Source: JAKACA01 sp050010115
GTDB lineage: Bacteria; Actinomycetota; Acidimicrobiia; Acidimicrobiales; Bog-793
Direction: 5' to 3'
DNA: 16,802 nt
NCBI GenBank assembly: GCA_050010115.1
Contig: JBEKLQ010000093.1
Span: 1-16,802, forward strand
Shown here: positions 13,260 through 16,802 of the stretch, piece after piece
How the letters are laid out: every line of letters begins with the position of its first letter
How positions within the stretch are numbered: the first letter of the stretch is position 1
The notes under the pieces: model-generated
The model's input: only the letters and a program-made list of their open reading frames with translations
The model's database searches: none
Told to the model about the DNA's origin: nothing
Translations under genes and position numbers: made by a program

Positions 13260-14846
13260 GTGAGCACAGCCATCTCCTCGATGCGCCACAACGTGATCGG
13301 TAGCGCCGCCTCGATCGGTCTCATGGCGGCACTGGGTGCTGTCATGTTCGCACTTCGCAGCGACTTGAGCGACGCCACGGTGGCCCTCGTGCTCGTCGTG
13401 CCCGTGATCGTCGCCGTCGTCCTCGGTGGGGTCTGGGCGGGTGCGGTGGCGGTCGTGGCGGGTTTCTTGCTGTATGACTTCGTCTTCATCCCGCCGTATT
13501 ACACGCTGACGGTAGGGCATGCCCGCAATTGGATCGCGCTCGGCGTCTACGTCGTGGTCGTCTCGCTGGTCGCTCGAGTGGTCACCCGGCTCCGTCGCGC
13601 GCAAGAGCAAGCCCTGGCCCGCCAGCACGACAGCCAGCGCCTGCTCGAGATGTCCGAGCTGCTCCTCGGGGACCGTCCCCTCGATGAGCTGCTCCCGCTC
13701 GTGGTGTCGATCATGAGGGACGCGTTCGGGTCCGAGGGCGTGGTGCTGCTGCTGCCGCGCAACGGAAAGCTTGAGATCGTCGCATCATCGGGGCGGGAGC
13801 TGACCGAAGCCGAGTTGCGCAGCGTCACGCCGGAGCCTGGGATCCGGTCCGCGCTGATGCCCGAACAGTTGCCAGGGGCGACCGAGACGATCGTGCTCGC
13901 CGCCACGGGACGTCCGGTCGGGCTGCTCGGCCTCGTCGGCCCGGCACTTCCGACGTATCGGCGGGGGTTCGCCCGCGCCTTCGCCAACCACATCGCCATC
14001 GCCGTGGAACGGGCTCAGCTGCGCGAGCAAGCTGTCCGTATGCACGTCCTGGAGGAGGTCGACCGGCTGCGGGTCTCGCTCGTGGGGGCTGTCTCCCACG
14101 ACCTGCGAACGCCGCTCGCCACGATCAAGGCGTCCGCCTCGGCCCTGCTCGATCCGGACATCCCGTTGCCGAAGGCGGAGCAGGCCGAGCTGCTGGGCCT
14201 GATCGACACCCAAGCCGACCGTCTCGCCCGGCTCGTCTCCAACCTGCTCGACATGACGAGGATCGAAGCCGGAGCGCTCATGCTCCAACAGCAACCTCTC
14301 GATGTTCACGAACTAGTGGAGGAAGCCGTGCGGAGCCTCCGGCCGTTCGTCGACGCCCATCGCGTGACGCTGGACGTGCCCGAGGATCTTCCAGCCGTCA
14401 ATGCCGACCACGTGCTGGTCGGTGAGGTTCTCGTGAACCTGCTCGACAACGCAGTGCGCTTCGCCTCTGATGGCAGCCCGATCGCCATCGTGGCTCGGAG
14501 AGTCGATGGCATGGTCGAGATCAGCGTCTCGGACCGCGGACCGGGGATCCCCGTTGCCGACCGGGCTGCGATCTTCGAGCGAGGGTACGTGCGGCGGCCT
14601 GGGAGCGAGGACGCCGGCAGGGGGAATGGCGCCGCTGCCCGTGCCGGTGCCTCGCCTGCCTCAGCAGCCGGTGCCGGCGGTGGCTCCGGTCTCGGTCTCG
14701 CAATCGCCAAGGCGTTCGTGGACGCTCACGGCGGCACCATCTCGGCAGACGAGGCTCCCGGTGGCGGAGCCCGCGTGTCCTTCTCGCTGCCTGCGGTATC
14801 GGAGCCCTCGAACAGGGCTGAGCCGAGCATCGGATCGGAGCGCTGA
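13260..14846 (+). CDS. KdpD C-terminal-type sensor histidine kinase (membrane-GAF-HisKA-HATPase)
   Basis: This 528-aa protein corresponds to the second half of KdpD. A DUF4118-like membrane region (about residues 14-108) has several hydrophobic helices and the KdpD-like YDFVFIPPYYTLTVG. A GAF-like domain (about 124-248) contains RPVGLLGLVGPALPTYRRGF. The HisKA domain has VSHDLRTPLATIKASASALL with H280. The HATPase domain shows the N box VNLLDNAVRFASD, SDRGPGIP and GSGLGLAIAKAFVDAHGG. A low-complexity Gly/Ala/Pro insertion sits in the ATP lid before GSGLGL. GTG 13254 is another possible start; 13260 is chosen because the -10-like TAACCT leaves room for it. The stop overlaps the regulator start as TGATG. 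Without its own KdpD domain, it would need the divergent gene's product for that input. Confidence 0.92.
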   Translation: MSTAISSMRHNVIGSAASIGLMAALGAVMFALRSDLSDATVALVLVVPVIVAVVLGGVWAGAVAVVAGFLLYDFVFIPPYYTLTVGHARNWIALGVYVVVVSLVARVVTRLRRAQEQALARQHDSQRLLEMSELLLGDRPLDELLPLVVSIMRDAFGSEGVVLLLPRNGKLEIVASSGRELTEAELRSVTPEPGIRSALMPEQLPGATETIVLAATGRPVGLLGLVGPALPTYRRGFARAFANHIAIAVERAQLREQAVRMHVLEEVDRLRVSLVGAVSHDLRTPLATIKASASALLDPDIPLPKAEQAELLGLIDTQADRLARLVSNLLDMTRIEAGALMLQQQPLDVHELVEEAVRSLRPFVDAHRVTLDVPEDLPAVNADHVLVGEVLVNLLDNAVRFASDGSPIAIVARRVDGMVEISVSDRGPGIPVADRAAIFERGYVRRPGSEDAGRGNGAAARAGASPASAAGAGGGSGLGLAIAKAFVDAHGGTISADEAPGGGARVSFSLPAVSEPSNRAEPSIGSER

Positions 14847-15562
14847 TGCCCAAGGTGCTCGTCGTCGACGACGACCCTGCTCTCCTGCGTGTGCTGCGCA
14901 TCGCCCTCGTGGCCAGCGCTTATGACGTGGTCACTGCCACGAACGGCGCCACCGGGATCAGCGAGGCCGCGCTGCATACACCCGACGTGGTGGTGCTCGA
15001 CCTCGGCCTACCGGACATCGATGGCATCGAGGTCTGCCGGCGGATCCGAGAGTGGACCGAGGTCCCGATCATCGTGCTGTCCGCCGACGGCACCGAGGGC
15101 CGCAAGGTCGAGGCGCTCGACCATGGTGCCGACGACTACATGACGAAACCCTTCGGCATGAACGAGTTGCAAGCCCGCCTCCGCGTTGCCCTGCGCCACC
15201 GCCAGGAAGAGGGCACGAGCGAGCTCGTCGTCGGGCCCCTCTGGCTGGACTTGGCACATCATGAAGCGCAGATGTCGGGGGAGGAGCTGGAGCTGACGGG
15301 GAGGGAGTTCGGTTTCCTGGCGTACCTTGCCCAGTACGCGGGGAAAGTGTGCACGCACCGCATGATCCTCGAAGCAGTGTGGGGACCGCACTACGTCCGG
15401 GACACCCGTTACCTGCGTGAGTACGCATATCGGTTGCGGCGCAAGCTTGGCGATGAAGGCGGGGTGTTCCTCCGGACTCACCCCGGAGTCGGGTACCAGC
15501 TAGTAGCGCCCGAGGCGGCTGTCGGCGGGGCGGGCGGTGGTCCGGCGGACGCTCCCGGCTAG
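14846..15562 (+). CDS. kdpE: KdpE-like OmpR-family response regulator
   Basis: This 238-aa protein has a receiver domain with the acidic pocket VVDDDPALL (D8, D9), phospho-acceptor D52 in VVVLDLGLPDIDG, the switch Ser at 79 (IIVLSADG) and K101 in YMTKPFG. A winged-helix DNA-binding domain follows (LELTGREFGFLAYLAQYAGK, LEAVWGPHYVRDTRYLREYA, YRLRRKLGD, THPGVGYQL). YVRDTRYLREYAYRLRRKL is characteristic of KdpE. ATG 14846 shares one base with the kinase stop, so the two are translated together and form a cognate pair. KdpE normally activates kdpFABC at low potassium. No kdpFABC lies in the window, so its target is outside or different. The Gly/Ala-rich last 18 residues look like an unstructured tail. 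Confidence 0.93.
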   Translation: MPKVLVVDDDPALLRVLRIALVASAYDVVTATNGATGISEAALHTPDVVVLDLGLPDIDGIEVCRRIREWTEVPIIVLSADGTEGRKVEALDHGADDYMTKPFGMNELQARLRVALRHRQEEGTSELVVGPLWLDLAHHEAQMSGEELELTGREFGFLAYLAQYAGKVCTHRMILEAVWGPHYVRDTRYLREYAYRLRRKLGDEGGVFLRTHPGVGYQLVAPEAAVGGAGGGPADAPG

Positions 15563-15564
15563 CG

Positions 15565-16662
15565 CTAGTCGAGCTGGCGGCGGCTCGGTCCGGCGCTGTA
15601 CGCGGTTTGTTCCGACAGTGGGTACAAAACGCGTACAGCGTCGCCGCAGATGCTCCTGCCACGAGGACCGTGGGCGAGATCGATGAGCCGGTCCGCCTGA
15701 CTCACGAACGACACCTCAGGATGCTGACCGTGCCTGCGCTGCCCGAACGCTTCGGTCACGTCGGAACAGATTCGTTCCGGGTGATCCCGGAGCGTCGCGG
15801 GTGCCGTCCGAAGCAGCGTCCAGCCGGCGATTGTGATCAGGTTGCCTCGTTCTCGGTCGGCGGTGAAGGTCCGCGGGTCCGAGTGGTACCGGTAGCCGTC
15901 CACCTCGACTGCGACGCGCCAGCGAGGCCAGGCCACATCGACCCTGGCGACAAAACGACCGTCGTGATAGATCCGGTACTGCGTCTCCGGTGCCTCGATG
16001 CCGGCACGAGCAAGCACTCGCAGCAGCTCAACCTCGGCGACGCTCTCTGCACCGCTGAGGTCGACTGCCTCGAGAATGTTCCGCAGTCGCTTTGCCCCGG
16101 GCGTGCCTTGGTTCGCTCGCCGTACGAACCTCTTGACGGCAGCAACGCTGACGAGCTTGTGAGACACGACGTAACCGAACAGGTCCTCGAGCTCGCTCGA
16201 CGTGGCCGGCTGAGCGGCCACATCCAGGAGCGTGCGCATGGGTTTCGTCAATTCGATCTCGTCCCTCGTCACTGTCAAGCCAGCGAGACTGCGGGTGGTC
16301 GAGTGCACGTGGACCCACGGGCAGGCGGGATACCGGATGCCACGCCGAAGAGTGAGGTGCACAGTGGCGGAGTCGCCGGCCTCGAAACCCCACAGCCTTG
16401 CCGCCGTTTGATGCGATATGACACCGCCGGTCGCGGTCGCTGCGAGGGTGATCCTCTCGAGCTCACCGAAGGGTGCCCCCGCGACGCGGTAGACGCCCCG
16501 CAGCTCCCGAATGATGAGGCCGTCCGCCGCGAGCTCGCCGAGATCCTTCCGGCTGAGGCCACACGATTGCGCCTCGTTCGTGAGGAGGACGCCACGTCGA
16601 CTCGCGCTCTGTGCCATTAGCAGCTCAAACCGCCGATGCGTTGCCGTGCGTTGGCCGCTCAT
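15565..16662 (-). CDS. AbiEi-like N-terminal region plus DUF559 nuclease-like domain
   Basis: Numbered from the chosen start this is 365 aa. Residues 10-65 form a winged-helix region (RRGVLLTNEAQSCGLSRKDL, LAADGLIIRELRGVYRVAG) as in AbiEi-type regulators. A middle part (TLAATATGGVISHQTAARLW, then ELTKPMRTLLDVA) is typical of this family. The C-terminal DUF559 domain, related to Vsr/PD-(D/E)XK nucleases, shows SVAEVELLRVL, RVDVAWPRWRVAVEVDGYRYH (probable active site D242, E253, D255) and DRERGNLITIAGWTLLR. A tail of about 55 residues after EAFGQRR is unusual and crosses a large inverted repeat. Starts at 16791, 16695 and 16617 are possible. 16662 is preferred because a TTGACC/TGTTAC promoter lies just upstream. 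Function is unknown; orphan genes of this type are common in actinobacteria. Confidence 0.8.
   Translation of the reverse strand: MSGQRTATHRRFELLMAQSASRRGVLLTNEAQSCGLSRKDLGELAADGLIIRELRGVYRVAGAPFGELERITLAATATGGVISHQTAARLWGFEAGDSATVHLTLRRGIRYPACPWVHVHSTTRSLAGLTVTRDEIELTKPMRTLLDVAAQPATSSELEDLFGYVVSHKLVSVAAVKRFVRRANQGTPGAKRLRNILEAVDLSGAESVAEVELLRVLARAGIEAPETQYRIYHDGRFVARVDVAWPRWRVAVEVDGYRYHSDPRTFTADRERGNLITIAGWTLLRTAPATLRDHPERICSDVTEAFGQRRHGQHPEVSFVSQADRLIDLAHGPRGRSICGDAVRVLYPLSEQTAYSAGPSRRQLD
15595..15639. repeat. 45-bp inverted repeat with 16-bp arms
   Basis: The left arm GCTGTACGCGGTTTGT (15595-15610) and right arm ACAAAACGCGTACAGC (15624-15639) pair with one mismatch around a 13-nt spacer. 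It starts 33 nt after the stop of the response regulator, where it could terminate transcription. On the minus strand it lies inside the last codons of the DUF559 gene. Confidence 0.9.
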
Positions 16663-16684
16663 CGACCAATCATGCAATCGGGGT

Positions 16685-16713
16685 GTAACACTCATACTGA
16701 GGGTGCTGGTCAA
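16685..16713 (-). promoter_or_regulatory. Candidate promoter of the DUF559 gene
   Basis: On the minus strand TTGACC (16713-16708) is separated by 17 nt from TGTTAC (16690-16685). Transcription would start shortly before ATG 16662. The -10 match is only moderate. Confidence 0.35.
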
Positions 16714-16754
16714 CAGCAGCAGCCGGGGAGGGGGGTCCGGGGGGAGGGGGTGGA

Positions 16755-16772
16755 CAACAGCTAAGTCTGTTG
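16755..16772. promoter_or_regulatory. Short inverted repeat upstream of the DUF559 gene
   Basis: CAACAG and CTGTTG flank a 6-nt centre (18 bp in all), upstream of the candidate promoter and next to a G-rich run (16724-16750). It could be an operator, possibly for the winged-helix part of the adjacent protein. The rest of 16773-16802 shows no gene. Confidence 0.35.
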
Positions 16773-16802
16773 AAAACCCTGAGATCCCCAAGCCTTCCTC
16801 TG

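Noticed and set aside
12061..13263. 400-codon plus-strand open frame opposite the kdpD-like gene
   Set aside because: It exactly mirrors the minus-strand gene and has no domain; the minus frame has Walker motifs and a USP domain.
12064..15562. Complete kdp potassium-transport operon
   Set aside because: Only sensor and regulator genes are present; there is no kdpA, kdpB or kdpC in the window, and the 27-aa frame has no KdpF-specific sequence.
15565..16662. Mobile element or toxin-antitoxin pair around the DUF559 gene
   Set aside because: There is no partner toxin, transposase, integrase or flanking target duplication in the window; the inverted repeat alone is not enough.
16750..16772. DnaA box or replication origin at the right end
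   Set aside because: A single TTGTCCACC-like sequence on the minus strand resembles an actinobacterial DnaA box, but it differs at the end, stands alone, and there is no dnaA or dnaN.

Overview
The window is high-GC DNA with dense genes on both strands, short intergenic gaps and frequent GTG starts. It fits an actinobacterial chromosome. A WYL regulator of PafB type, an Ada-AlkA fusion next to an Ogt protein (an arrangement known from Mycobacterium), a TIGR03085-type protein and probable leaderless starts behind TANNNT-like -10 hexamers all agree. A deep-branching actinobacterial lineage is possible, but that is inference only. I see no rRNA, tRNA, CRISPR array, transposase, integrase or phage gene.

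Layout. 1-1024 (-): PafB-like WYL regulator, cut by the left edge. 1086-3779 (+): ECF sigma factor, membrane zinc-type anti-sigma factor, and a secreted NHL/beta-propeller-like protein broken by a one-base frameshift. 3921-4547 (-) and 4614-5345 (+): divergent pair of a mycothiol-dependent-isomerase-like protein and a peptidase E. 5481-7711 (-): alkylation-repair operon Ada-AlkA then Ogt, overlapping by 4 bp. 7813-8187 (+): VOC protein. 8277-10467 (+): 47-aa small protein, homogentisate 1,2-dioxygenase, two-helix membrane protein. 10611-11633 (-): PHP-domain protein with a PolX-like N-terminal region. 11654-11809: array of twelve 13-bp tandem repeats directly upstream of that gene. 12064-15562: Kdp-like signalling locus in which KdpD is split into two divergent genes, followed by a KdpE-like response regulator. 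15565-16662 (-): protein with an AbiEi-like N-terminal region and a DUF559 nuclease domain, whose 3' end runs through a 45-bp inverted repeat.

How the parts work together. The sigma/anti-sigma pair is an envelope-linked switch whose likely target is the secreted protein beside it. Ada-AlkA plus Ogt forms an alkylation-damage module. The split Kdp-like locus is the most unusual part. The ATP-binding/USP input half of KdpD (-) and the membrane-GAF-kinase half (+) start only 20 nt apart, no kdpFABC genes are present in the window, and the kinase half is fused translationally (TGATG) to its response regulator.

Most worth checking: the divergent split KdpD with facing promoters, the 13-bp repeat array that occupies the -35 region of the PHP gene, the 16-bp-arm inverted repeat inside the 3' end of the DUF559 gene, the single-G frameshift in the secreted protein, and two small ORFs (47 aa and 27 aa). 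I did not find a clearly new defence or mobile system.
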